7,026 bases of DNA from CAZKUR01 sp964556005 (GCA_964556005.1 CAZKUR010000138.1:1-7026); one strand, 5' to 3'. Numbered from the stretch's first letter, positions 1-6,723 are shown. Notes: generated by a model from the letters alone, not told the origin. Translations and numbers: made by a program.

Positions 1-1133
1 GCACACTGTTTAAAAAATTCTTTTGTATAAAAACGATTAGCTTGTGCAGACATTGGTTCCGGCATACCAACAAGTATTACATCATATAAATGCAGCTGAC
101 TGAGAAACTTTCTCGGGTCGCCGTAAATAATATTTATTTTTTTATCCCGTACTGAACTGCTTAATCCGGCAGGCAAATGTTTTTGAAGTACATCAATCAA
201 ATTCCGGTTTATTTCAAGGTAATCGACTTTCTTAACCGGGAGCTTCAAGAGTTCGGATATTATTCCTGCAAACCCTCCGCCTAATACTAAAACATTGTTG
301 AGATGAGTTGTCTGCAGAGTTGCTAACTGGACAAATTCTTCAGCAGAAATTCCCTGAGTTTCATAAGAAAGGACATCATCTTCAAATATACAAATTTGTT
401 TTTCAGGTGCTGTAATCGTAACACGGTTATAAGGCGTATCTGCGGATTCAATTAAGAAGGGATGATTCCAGGAAGTCATCAGTAAATCGATTGGATGAGA
501 ATACACAAATAAAATTAGAAATACAAACGCCATCCCGGTAGATATAAGCTTCATCATTTTATTAGATGAATGAAACGAATAATAGACCGTAATGAACACA
601 AAACCAAGGCTGCATATAATTGCCGTTGAAAAATTACTTATCCCGAAACTTAGGAAGACCGTTGAACATAAAGCGCCAAGCACACCGCCGGCACTTTCGA
701 TTGCATAAGCTTTTGCTAATGTATCGCCGGACGCTACAAATTTTTTTGCTGTCCATTGGAACAATAAGCCCGCTAATAATCCAACAGGTAATAATGCAAT
801 TAAGAGTCCGGTTATCTGAATTGTAAACGGAAGATATCCGCCGGGTACACCGCCGAATAAATTTCTGATTCCGCGAACAAAAATTATATCGGCAATTAAA
901 AGAATTGCGGAAAGAAGAAAAAAGATATGAATGGTTATTTCTTTAGGAATGTAGGATCGTCTTCCAACAACAGCACCGATTGCAGTACCAAGCATCCAGA
1001 AGGCAAACGATAAAATATAGATTAGTTCAATTCCATAAAATGCAACATTCAATTCTCTAAGCAGGACAACCTGTCCGAGAATTGAAAAGAAACCTACGGC
1101 GATAAGATAAATGGTACTGTTTCGAACTTTCAT
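1..1133 (-). CDS. Membrane-integral spermidine-synthase-like protein (fused MFS/SpeE type), C-terminus outside window
   Basis: The frame is open from the ATG at 1133 to the window edge: 377 codons, with the C-terminus missing. Residues 1-215 are strongly hydrophobic, with about six or seven membrane segments (roughly 7-24, 33-57, 68-86, 102-125, 148-163, 170-187, 195-213). They carry two patterns usual in membrane SpeE-like proteins: an early GQVVLLREL and ESAGGVLGAL near 146-155. A Rossmann methyltransferase-like domain follows: GGGFAG (285-290), acidic E307 after strand 2 (DYLEIN), GDPR (338-341), then YDVILVGMPEP (350-360) and NRFYTKEFF (366-374). Known spermidine synthases have a DSxDP-like motif where this protein has GMPEP, so ordinary aminopropyl transfer is doubtful and the substrate is unknown. 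No clear ribosome site lies close upstream; the frame stays open above the ATG but offers no better in-frame ATG. It lies downstream of the Memo-AMMECR1 gene in the same orientation. Family confidence is high; function is unresolved. Confidence 0.85.
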   Translation of the reverse strand, partial: MKVRNSTIYLIAVGFFSILGQVVLLRELNVAFYGIELIYILSFAFWMLGTAIGAVVGRRSYIPKEITIHIFFLLSAILLIADIIFVRGIRNLFGGVPGGYLPFTIQITGLLIALLPVGLLAGLLFQWTAKKFVASGDTLAKAYAIESAGGVLGALCSTVFLSFGISNFSTAIICSLGFVFITVYYSFHSSNKMMKLISTGMAFVFLILFVYSHPIDLLMTSWNHPFLIESADTPYNRVTITAPEKQICIFEDDVLSYETQGISAEEFVQLATLQTTHLNNVLVLGGGFAGIISELLKLPVKKVDYLEINRNLIDVLQKHLPAGLSSSVRDKKINIIYGDPRKFLSQLHLYDVILVGMPEPMSAQANRFYTKEFFKQC

Positions 1134-1157
1134 TTGATTAACCGGAGTAACGCAATT

Positions 1158-1185
1158 ATTATATCTCCCTTTTTTAATGTTGCAG
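1158..1185 (-). promoter_or_regulatory. Possible sigma70-like promoter for the SpeE-like gene
   Basis: On the minus strand a perfect TATAAT lies at 1163-1158, about 25 bases ahead of the ATG at 1133. The best -35 at 16-bp spacing, CTGCAA at 1185-1180, matches only three of six consensus positions. A GGGAG run just before the TATAAT is too far from the ATG to be its ribosome site. If real, the gene could be transcribed apart from the upstream lipoprotein gene. In so AT-rich a gap a TATAAT can arise by chance. Confidence 0.25.
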
Positions 1186-1223
1186 CATAATCTTATCTTA
1201 AAAAGATAAAAATTATATCAACC

Positions 1224-1279
1224 GTCATTGCGAGTCACACTTTCTTTTGTTTTCATCAGTAAGTGTGACGAAGCAATCT
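1224..1279. repeat. Dispersed palindromic repeat, copy 1 (TCATTGCGAG...GAAGCAATCT type)
   Basis: The unit opens with GTCATTGCGAG and closes with GACGAAGCAATCTA. It folds into a nested hairpin. The inner stem GTCACACTT (1234-1242) pairs perfectly with AAGTGTGAC (1261-1269) around an 18-base loop. The outer stem ATTGC (1227-1231) pairs with GCAAT (1273-1277), and a 2x3 internal loop separates the stems. I recognise the ends from intergenic palindromic repeats seen in many bacterial genomes; the middle usually varies between copies. It lies between two minus-strand genes. It could affect mRNA stability or partial termination, or be a passive non-autonomous mobile element; the sequence alone does not decide. 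Confidence 0.75.
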
Positions 1280-1303
1280 AACTACACAATTGCTTAAATT
1301 TTA

Positions 1304-1363
1304 GAGATTACTTCATCCGACCTGTAAATGTTAAACAACATAAGGTTGGTTCGTAGTGACTGA
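1304..1363. repeat. Dispersed palindromic repeat, copy 2, diverged and in the other orientation
   Basis: The stretch starts GAGATTACTTCATCC and ends TTCGTAGTGACTGA. It matches the reverse orientation of the repeat beginning at 1224 (AGATTGCTTCGTC...CGCAATGAC) with several substitutions. The inner stem CCGACCT (1317-1323) pairs with AGGTTGG (1343-1349) with one G-T wobble around a 19-base loop. The outer stem ATTAC (1307-1311) can still pair with GTAGT (1352-1356), because changes on the two sides mostly compensate. It starts about 25 bp after copy 1, and its far end lies 77 bp from the stop of the Memo-AMMECR1 gene. Confidence 0.6.
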
Positions 1364-1440
1364 TTCCTTTTAATCGCTCATAGCCACTAGTCCAGTATTT
1401 CAACATTCCATCATTCCTAAACAGCTTATCCAATTCGTGA

Positions 1441-2970
1441 TTATTTAAAATCCTTTTCACTAAATACATCAGCATGGAAAGTGAATAATTCTGCATCCTT
1501 CCAATCTCCTGCATTTAAACCGGCTTTATAACATAGCTGATCTAAAAATTTCTCTTTGTTCCACCCCGTCTCGGTTGCAACCTGCGGAAGAAACACAGCT
1601 TGTTTACTCTCCTTTTTCACAATAACTCCATCCCTTCCTAAAACAATTTCATTAGAATTTTTAATTTGCTTAAATGGAGTGAGTACCGAAATTTCAATTT
1701 CAACTTGAGGCAACTCTTCTTTAGTTAGCGGACTAAACCGGTTATCATTAAATGCCGCACTAAGCGCCATCGCTCCTACATTTGTACAAAGCGGAGTATC
1801 TTCTGACATACGCCCTATGCATCCTCGCAGCTTTCCGTTTTTATTCAATGTAACAAAAACGCCTCTTTTTATTTTCAGCATTGGATTCATATTTCGCGGG
1901 AGCGGAACCGTTTGAACTGCAAAGTACTGTTCAAGAGTTTGGCGGGCATATTTTAAAAGCTTTTTCTTATCCGAAGAGTTAAGTTTATACAAATTATTTG
2001 TAATTACAGAATCAACATCAACTACAGAAGAAGCTTTACCTTTTGAAATAACCACGGCTCCATAACCAACTACACGATTAGTGCTGCCTAAAGAATTATA
2101 ACCGGAATTAGTGTAGCTTATTATCGAAGCACAACCTGCACCAAGCTCTTTTGCCAATTCTACCGCAGCAATAATCGGCGCTTCCCCGCATGCGCAGGTT
2201 AAAAGTTGAGGAATATTTTTATCCAATTGATTCTGCATCTCCGAAACAATCTTTTCCGGATTCAAGCCGGCAATTGACTTAAGCGTTTTATTATCTGTTT
2301 TTATTGCATCGTCAAAATCGGGATAATGCGACAGATCGGAGCTAGCGATAATTAAAACTTTTTTATCTTTTATTAATCCAGCTAATGTATCAGCGAACCT
2401 ACTGCACATTTTAATATTGGGTTCACCGACAATTATAGGAAGAATCTTTGCATGCGGAAACAAATATTTAATGAAAGGAACCTGTACTTCAATAGAATGC
2501 TCCTTTTTATGAACGGTCAGATCGGAATTAACATCATTATCTTTTTTTAATAATTCCCCGGCAATTTTATCGTCAACATCGGCTACACCAATTGGAGTTG
2601 CAAATCCTCCGCTTGGGTAGACCGATATGCCTGAAAATCCTGCAGTTGTATGATTTGTACCGAGTATGATAATCAAATCAAAAATATTGTCTTTTACCTG
2701 GATGTATGCATCGGCATCAATTTGTCCCGAATAAATATAACCCGCATGAGGAACAATGACGGCAACTGCATTATCGACTTTCGGAGGCACAGCATTTTTT
2801 AAGAAGACTTTTATTTGATTTGTAAGTAGAGTTGAGTCTGCAGCATAAAACTGTCCAGCAAAAACCGGCTGACGTATTAAACGGGCATCAATTTTTTTGG
2901 AATGGTTTGTCTGTGCTTTGCAGGAATTTAAAGTTAGCAGTAATGCAAAGAAGTAGAAAATTCTTTTCAT
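1441..2970 (-). CDS. Lipoprotein fusing Memo-like (AmmeMemoRadiSam B) and AMMECR1-like (AmmeMemoRadiSam A) domains
   Basis: The preferred start is the ATG at 2970, giving 509 residues. It begins MKRIFYFFALLLTLNSC, a lipoprotein signal with lipobox LNSC and modified Cys17. An ATG at 3066 would add 32 residues ahead of the signal and hide it. Residues about 30-310 are a Memo-family domain, structurally related to class III extradiol dioxygenases: PHAGYIYSG (His75), GTNH (His107), SSDLSHY (Asp212, His215) and CACG (Cys261). From memory these correspond to human MEMO1 His49, His81, Asp189, His192 and Cys244, which form its metal-site pocket. Residues about 325-507 are an AMMECR1 domain with the signature LRGCIG (381-386, Cys384). 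Known AmmeMemoRadiSam sets pair these proteins with a radical SAM enzyme; none is visible here. The chemistry is unknown. The lipid anchor implies action outside the cytoplasm. GCGAGA, 8 bases before the ATG, is at best a weak ribosome site. Confidence 0.93.
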   Translation of the reverse strand: MKRIFYFFALLLTLNSCKAQTNHSKKIDARLIRQPVFAGQFYAADSTLLTNQIKVFLKNAVPPKVDNAVAVIVPHAGYIYSGQIDADAYIQVKDNIFDLIIILGTNHTTAGFSGISVYPSGGFATPIGVADVDDKIAGELLKKDNDVNSDLTVHKKEHSIEVQVPFIKYLFPHAKILPIIVGEPNIKMCSRFADTLAGLIKDKKVLIIASSDLSHYPDFDDAIKTDNKTLKSIAGLNPEKIVSEMQNQLDKNIPQLLTCACGEAPIIAAVELAKELGAGCASIISYTNSGYNSLGSTNRVVGYGAVVISKGKASSVVDVDSVITNNLYKLNSSDKKKLLKYARQTLEQYFAVQTVPLPRNMNPMLKIKRGVFVTLNKNGKLRGCIGRMSEDTPLCTNVGAMALSAAFNDNRFSPLTKEELPQVEIEISVLTPFKQIKNSNEIVLGRDGVIVKKESKQAVFLPQVATETGWNKEKFLDQLCYKAGLNAGDWKDAELFTFHADVFSEKDFK

Positions 2971-3000
2971 AATATATCTCGCATAACTTAATATTATTTC

Positions 3001-3120
3001 TAAACTCCCTTTCCCTGTCGTGGTATGGACTCCCAGAAGAGAAAGCATAATGATAGACCAGGCCATATCTACCTAGCCGCTATGACCTATGACTGCCAAG
3101 TAGATATTTACGGCATATAA
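3001..3120. other. GC-richer patch of unknown nature upstream of the lipoprotein gene
   Basis: This 120-bp block counts 53 G or C (44%), against 30% in the next 60 bp and 23% in the 60 after that. It includes an 8-bp inverted pair, ATATCTAC (3065-3072) and GTAGATAT (3100-3107), and a tandem CTATGAC (3080-3086 and 3087-3093). On the plus strand a 31-codon frame runs from ATG 3025 to TAA 3120 without a ribosome site and with no family I recognise. On the minus strand the block would be the 5' leader of the lipoprotein mRNA. It may be a structured leader, a regulator site or a remnant of a lost gene or insertion. Confidence 0.35.
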
Positions 3121-3134
3121 CACTAGTAGTTTTC

Positions 3135-3172
3135 TTTTAACCGGATAAAACGGTAATAATTTCCGGTTGAAA
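3135..3172. promoter_or_regulatory. Inverted repeat around AACCGGA / TCCGGTT (hairpin or operator-like)
   Basis: TTTTAACCGGA (3135-3145) pairs with TCCGGTTGAAA (3162-3172) over 11 positions with one G-T wobble and a 16-base loop. Neither strand has a T-run directly after the stem, so a simple intrinsic terminator is unlikely. Its position about 165 bp upstream of the lipoprotein start and 430 bp before the kinase would allow a dyad operator or a leader hairpin. No regulator family is assigned. Confidence 0.4.
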
Positions 3173-3227
3173 TATTGAAAAATGGAATTTAATCATTTTC
3201 TTGTTATCCATCTAATTTTCATTAATA

Positions 3228-3338
3228 ATATATGAGTCCGCTCTAAAAAGGTCATTTTGATGAAATAATGTTTTGATTATCGTCCAAATTCAAAATCTAA
3301 AAATTCAATATTAGGCTTTTTAGAGCGGACTCATATAT
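3228..3338. mobile_element. MITE-like palindromic element with perfect 23-bp terminal inverted repeats
   Basis: The left arm (3228-3250) is ATATAT followed by GAGTCCGCTCTAAAAAG. The right arm (3316-3338) is its exact reverse complement. The 65-bp centre (3251-3315) is AT-rich and has no gene. If the ends are GAG/CTC, the core is 99 bp (3234-3332) flanked on both sides by ATATAT, which would fit a 2-6 bp AT target duplication, although ATATAT is itself a palindrome and so ambiguous. ATTAAT also lies just outside both ends (3221-3226 and 3341-3346). No transposase is present, so it would be non-autonomous or an internally deleted insertion sequence. It sits between divergent promoters, where a terminator is not expected. 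The parent transposase family is unknown. Confidence 0.65.
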
Positions 3339-3498
3339 AAATTAATTGTACTTTGTTAAATATATAAAGATATTAGTACAATATTTTAAATAAAATCAAA
3401 CATTCCGTAAATTTGACTGCGAAATAATTTAGTTAACATATGGCATTATAGTTGGTCAAAAAAGCTTTATAGTCTCGAATTGGAAATGCTGCCACTTA

Positions 3499-3527
3499 TT
3501 GACATTGAAATTACTTATCCCGATTAT
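3499..3527 (+). promoter_or_regulatory. Sigma70-like promoter candidate for the hybrid histidine kinase
   Basis: A perfect TTGACA (3499-3504) is followed after 17 bp by GATTAT (3522-3527), four of six matches to TATAAT. Transcription would start near 3534, giving a leader of about 70 bases that includes the short ORF ending next to the kinase start. A better-looking TATAAA at 3525-3530 has a less favourable 20-bp spacing. The call rests on consensus match and position only. Confidence 0.45.
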
Positions 3528-3551
3528 AAAAATTAACAACGGTAAAATTTC

Positions 3552-3602
3552 ATGAGTACGATCACGATAATTGATTATAGATTGGATACTTTAGGTTTTT
3601 AA
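3552..3602 (+). CDS. Short upstream ORF (16 codons) ending one codon before the kinase ATG
   Basis: The ATG at 3552 opens MSTITIIDYRLDTLGF and stops at TAA 3600-3602. A single GAT codon follows, then the kinase ATG at 3606, in the same frame. No good ribosome site precedes it. The peptide loosely resembles the N-terminus of HisH-type amidotransferases (typically ITIIDYGxGNLxS), but the glycines are replaced and the similarity spans only about 13 residues, so chance is a serious alternative. It could be a translated leader allowing termination-reinitiation onto the kinase, a gene fragment, or noise. Confidence 0.2.
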   Translation: MSTITIIDYRLDTLGF

Positions 3603-3605
3603 GAT

Positions 3606-6600
3606 ATGGATAAAAAGGAATTTTCTACTATCACCGATAAAAAAAATACTATTTCAAGCCAGAGCAATCAAGAGGAATTACATACAATCCTTAAGCAACT
3701 GGCTGATGTTTATTTTAGAATAAAGCCAGATGGAAATATATTAGATTACGAATCTAAAAATCATGGTAAACTCTTCTTCAAATCAAAAAACATTTCAGGG
3801 AAAAAAATCCAGCAGATAATGCCGGCTGAAATTGCACAAAAATTTGTTGAGGCATTAGATGCACTAAATGAAAGCAAAGATTTTATACAATTCGAATTTT
3901 CCTATAAAGTAAAAAGTGTAGAAAAATATTTTGAAGTAAGAATAATCAAGCTCCCGGATAATCAACTTTCTGTTATAATAAGAAGCATCAATTCCGTTAC
4001 CAGTACCGAAAAAGTAGTTGATGAAAATATTAGACCTTTATCTGTTTTAATGAATAACCTCCCCGGTTTAGCATTCAGATGTTTAAATGATAAAAACTGG
4101 ACGATGAAGTTTGTAAGTAAAGGCAGCTTAAAATTAACCGGTTATAAAAATACTGATTTTATAGACAATCACAGAGTTGCCTATGCTGATATAATTCATG
4201 ATGACGATAAAGAGCATGTATATAATGCCGTTCAATCTGCATTGGAGGAAAAGGGACCTTATCAAATAACTTATAGAATTATTACAAAATCAAAAAAAAT
4301 AAGTTACGTTCTGGAACAGGGTAAGGGAATATACAAAAAAGATGGTTCTGTAGAAGCAATTGAAGGTTACATTACTGATATCAATGATGTGATAGCTGCA
4401 AGGGAGGCTCTTAAACAAAGTGAAAATAAATTTAAATCCCTGGTAGAAAAATCGTTAATCGGTGTTTACATAATTCAAAAAGAGCGGTTGGTTTACGTCA
4501 ACCCGATTTTCACAAGATTATTCGGCTACGATTCTTCCGATGAAATTTACAAGCTTCATCTTAAAGATTTAGTTCATGATAAAGACAGAGATACGGTACT
4601 GAATAATGTTCAAAAAAGAATAAGCGGTAAAATCGAAACCGTGCAGTATTCTTTTAACGGATTGAAGAAAGATAAAACCACTTTCAATGCAGAAGTAATA
4701 GGTTCGCGAACAATTTTTAACGGGGAAGCGGCTGTAATAGGAACCTTAATCGACATTTCTGAAAAAATTCTGTATGAGAAGGAATTAAAAGAAAGCAGGG
4801 AGAGGCTCAGTTTGCTTGTTGAAGCTATGCCGGATGGAATAGTTATTATGGACATGCGCGGAATGATACTTTTTTCAAACAATGCTGCTTTAAAATTAGC
4901 CGAAATACCTGTCAGCGACGAATCTAATAAAAGAAACATTAAAGATTTTATTCATCCGGATTATATCGAGCTTGTTGAAAAAGAAATAAGCTTGATGAAA
5001 ACAAGAAATGAAGGCTCGCTCTCCGAGTATAAAATAAATACTATAAGCGGTAAAGAAAAATGGGTCGAAAGCTTAGCAAAAAAATATAATTTTAGTGGAA
5101 CCCCCTCAATCTTAGTTACCATCAGGGATATTTCTGATAGAAAACGTTCACAAGAAGAAATCAGCCTGCTTAATTATGCACTTCATTCCGCTGCGAACGG
5201 AATATTGATTACCGACAGGGAAGGCAGCATAATTTGGGCAAACAATGCCTTCACCAAGCTTACTGGTTACAGTCTCAAAGAAGCAGTCGGGAGAAGCACC
5301 CGCATATTAAAATCAGGGTTGACCGATAAAAACATCTATATAGATTTGTGGAGTACAATTTCAACTGGAAGAGTATGGAGAGGAGAACTGATTAACAGGC
5401 GTAAGGACGGAACTGTCTATAATGAAGAAATGACAGTTACACCTGTAAAAATTCCAAGCTCCGATAAGCAGTACTATATTGCTGTTAAACAAAACATTAC
5501 TGAGCGAAAATTAGTTGAAGAAGAGCTAAGAGACTCAAAAAACCGTGCGGAGGAAATGAATAAACTGAAATCCAATTTCCTTGCTAATATGAGCCATGAG
5601 CTAAGAACTCCTTTAGTTGGGATTTTAGGATTTGCGGAAATGCTTAACGAAGAGTTGAGCAGTAGTAACCTTAAAGAAATGAGTGAATCAATCCTGTCAA
5701 GCGGAAAACGGCTGATGGAAACGCTCAATTATATTTTAGATCTTTCAAAAGTCGAGTCAAACAAGATCGAGCTCTCATATAAGAAAATTCGAATTGCCGA
5801 TATTATCAAAGAAACCGTAAAAACGTTCGAAGCTGTCGCTGCAAAAAGAGGACTATATTTTAGAATATTTTTGGAAAATGACGATTACGTAGTGAGGCTG
5901 GATGAGCAGCTTTTAAGAGGAATTGTAAATAATTTAATTAATAACGCTTTAAAATTCACACATCAAGGCGGAATAACAGTTGAAGTTTACAGGCATTTTG
6001 AATCTTCGAAAACTTCCATTGCAATATCAATAAAAGATACCGGCATAGGAATTCCTGCAGATAAACTGCAATTAATCTTTGAAGAATTCAGGCAGGCAAG
6101 TGAGGGATTGAACAGAACATACGAAGGCACAGGACTTGGTTTAACGATAACTAAAAAATTTATAGAAGTTCTGAATGGGAAAATTACAGTAGAAAGTGTA
6201 GAAGGGAAAGGCTCAACCTTTACCGTTTTATTTCCAGAAGCAATAAAAATAGAACCAAGTAAGCAAATTAAGCTGAACGTCGACCGGAAAGAACAAGTTC
6301 GCGAATCAAATAGCAAGAGAAGATTTGAAGTTTTATTGGTCGAAAACGATGAAGCCAGTATAAATGTTACTCAAACGTTTTTAAAAGATTTCTGCAACAT
6401 CGATACAGTAAAAGATGGCAGTACTGCATTACAGAAAGCAAAGCTAAAAAATTATGACGCGATAATAATGGATATAGATCTTGGATGGGGTATAAACGGT
6501 ATGGAAGTAACTCAAGAGCTAAAAAAAATGGAGAAGTACATCAAAACACCAATAATTGCAGTAACCGCCTATGCAATGAAAGGCGATCGTGAAGCATTTT

Positions 6601-6695
6601 TACGGGCAGGCTGTACTCATTATCTTGCCAAGCCGTTTGATAAAAGCTCAATTCTCAGCCTTATACAGGCTGCATTGGCAGAAGTTCGCAAATAA
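3606..6695 (+). CDS. Soluble multi-PAS hybrid sensor histidine kinase with C-terminal receiver
   Basis: This 1029-residue protein senses a signal through PAS domains, autophosphorylates a histidine and can pass the phosphate to its own receiver. Five PAS-like domains fall at about 25-130 (divergent), 145-262, 273-388, 399-512 and 520-634. The fifth has the GRSTRILKSG and W.GE..NRRKDG pattern of NifL-type PAS domains and lacks the LOV flavin cysteine. HisKA (about 653-718) carries FLANMSHELRTPL with phospho-acceptor His664. HATPase_c (about 765-878) has the N-box NNLINNALKFT, G1 DTGIGIP (811-817) and G2 GTGLGL (841-846). The receiver (about 907-1025) has acidic Glu913, phospho-acceptor Asp956, Thr987 and Lys1009. 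There is no signal peptide, membrane segment or HPt domain, so it is probably cytoplasmic. A stop at 3600-3602 makes ATG 3606 the first possible start; the ribosome site is weak. No cognate regulator is nearby. The ligand is unknown. Confidence 0.96.
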   Translation: MDKKEFSTITDKKNTISSQSNQEELHTILKQLADVYFRIKPDGNILDYESKNHGKLFFKSKNISGKKIQQIMPAEIAQKFVEALDALNESKDFIQFEFSYKVKSVEKYFEVRIIKLPDNQLSVIIRSINSVTSTEKVVDENIRPLSVLMNNLPGLAFRCLNDKNWTMKFVSKGSLKLTGYKNTDFIDNHRVAYADIIHDDDKEHVYNAVQSALEEKGPYQITYRIITKSKKISYVLEQGKGIYKKDGSVEAIEGYITDINDVIAAREALKQSENKFKSLVEKSLIGVYIIQKERLVYVNPIFTRLFGYDSSDEIYKLHLKDLVHDKDRDTVLNNVQKRISGKIETVQYSFNGLKKDKTTFNAEVIGSRTIFNGEAAVIGTLIDISEKILYEKELKESRERLSLLVEAMPDGIVIMDMRGMILFSNNAALKLAEIPVSDESNKRNIKDFIHPDYIELVEKEISLMKTRNEGSLSEYKINTISGKEKWVESLAKKYNFSGTPSILVTIRDISDRKRSQEEISLLNYALHSAANGILITDREGSIIWANNAFTKLTGYSLKEAVGRSTRILKSGLTDKNIYIDLWSTISTGRVWRGELINRRKDGTVYNEEMTVTPVKIPSSDKQYYIAVKQNITERKLVEEELRDSKNRAEEMNKLKSNFLANMSHELRTPLVGILGFAEMLNEELSSSNLKEMSESILSSGKRLMETLNYILDLSKVESNKIELSYKKIRIADIIKETVKTFEAVAAKRGLYFRIFLENDDYVVRLDEQLLRGIVNNLINNALKFTHQGGITVEVYRHFESSKTSIAISIKDTGIGIPADKLQLIFEEFRQASEGLNRTYEGTGLGLTITKKFIEVLNGKITVESVEGKGSTFTVLFPEAIKIEPSKQIKLNVDRKEQVRESNSKRRFEVLLVENDEASINVTQTFLKDFCNIDTVKDGSTALQKAKLKNYDAIIMDIDLGWGINGMEVTQELKKMEKYIKTPIIAVTAYAMKGDREAFLRAGCTHYLAKPFDKSSILSLIQAALAEVRK

Positions 6696-6723
6696 AATAT
6701 CTTTCTTCCTCAGGAAAACATTT

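Larger units (their letters stand above)
2971..3605. other. Divergent intergenic region between the lipoprotein and kinase genes (635 bp)
   Basis: This gap is long for a bacterial divergent pair. From left to right it holds a GC-richer patch (3001-3120), a hairpin (3135-3172), a MITE-like palindromic element (3228-3338), a promoter-like pair (3499-3527) and a short ORF touching the kinase start (3552-3602). I found nothing recognisable in 3173-3227 or 3339-3498; both are AT-rich and contain no reading frame I would call. A TTGACT at 3413-3418 has no matching -10 box at normal spacing. No clear promoter for the minus-strand lipoprotein gene stood out. Confidence 0.8.

Noticed and set aside
620..826. 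Plus-strand 68-codon frame inside the SpeE-like gene
   Set aside because: It is antisense to a long, clearly recognisable membrane protein and has no recognisable content.
1224..1363. CRISPR array from the repeated units in the 1134-1440 gap
   Set aside because: There are only two units, they are in opposite orientation and diverged, and no spacer regularity or cas gene is present.
1308..1514. Minus-strand 68-codon frame overlapping the end of the AMMECR1 coding region
   Set aside because: It overlaps the 3' end of the lipoprotein gene in another frame and runs into palindromic repeat copy 2; no family or ribosome site.
2971..3066. 32-residue N-terminal extension of the Memo-AMMECR1 protein from ATG 3066
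   Set aside because: It would place sequence of no recognised type ahead of a good lipoprotein signal, so the ATG at 2970 is preferred.
5160..5510. LOV (flavin photosensor) identity for the fifth PAS domain
   Set aside because: The GRSTRILKSG segment lacks the cysteine of the LOV GRNCRFLQ motif; a NifL-type PAS is closer.
4610..6316. Minus-strand frames of 84-109 codons opposite the histidine kinase
   Set aside because: They are antisense shadows of conserved PAS, HisKA and HATPase coding sequence.
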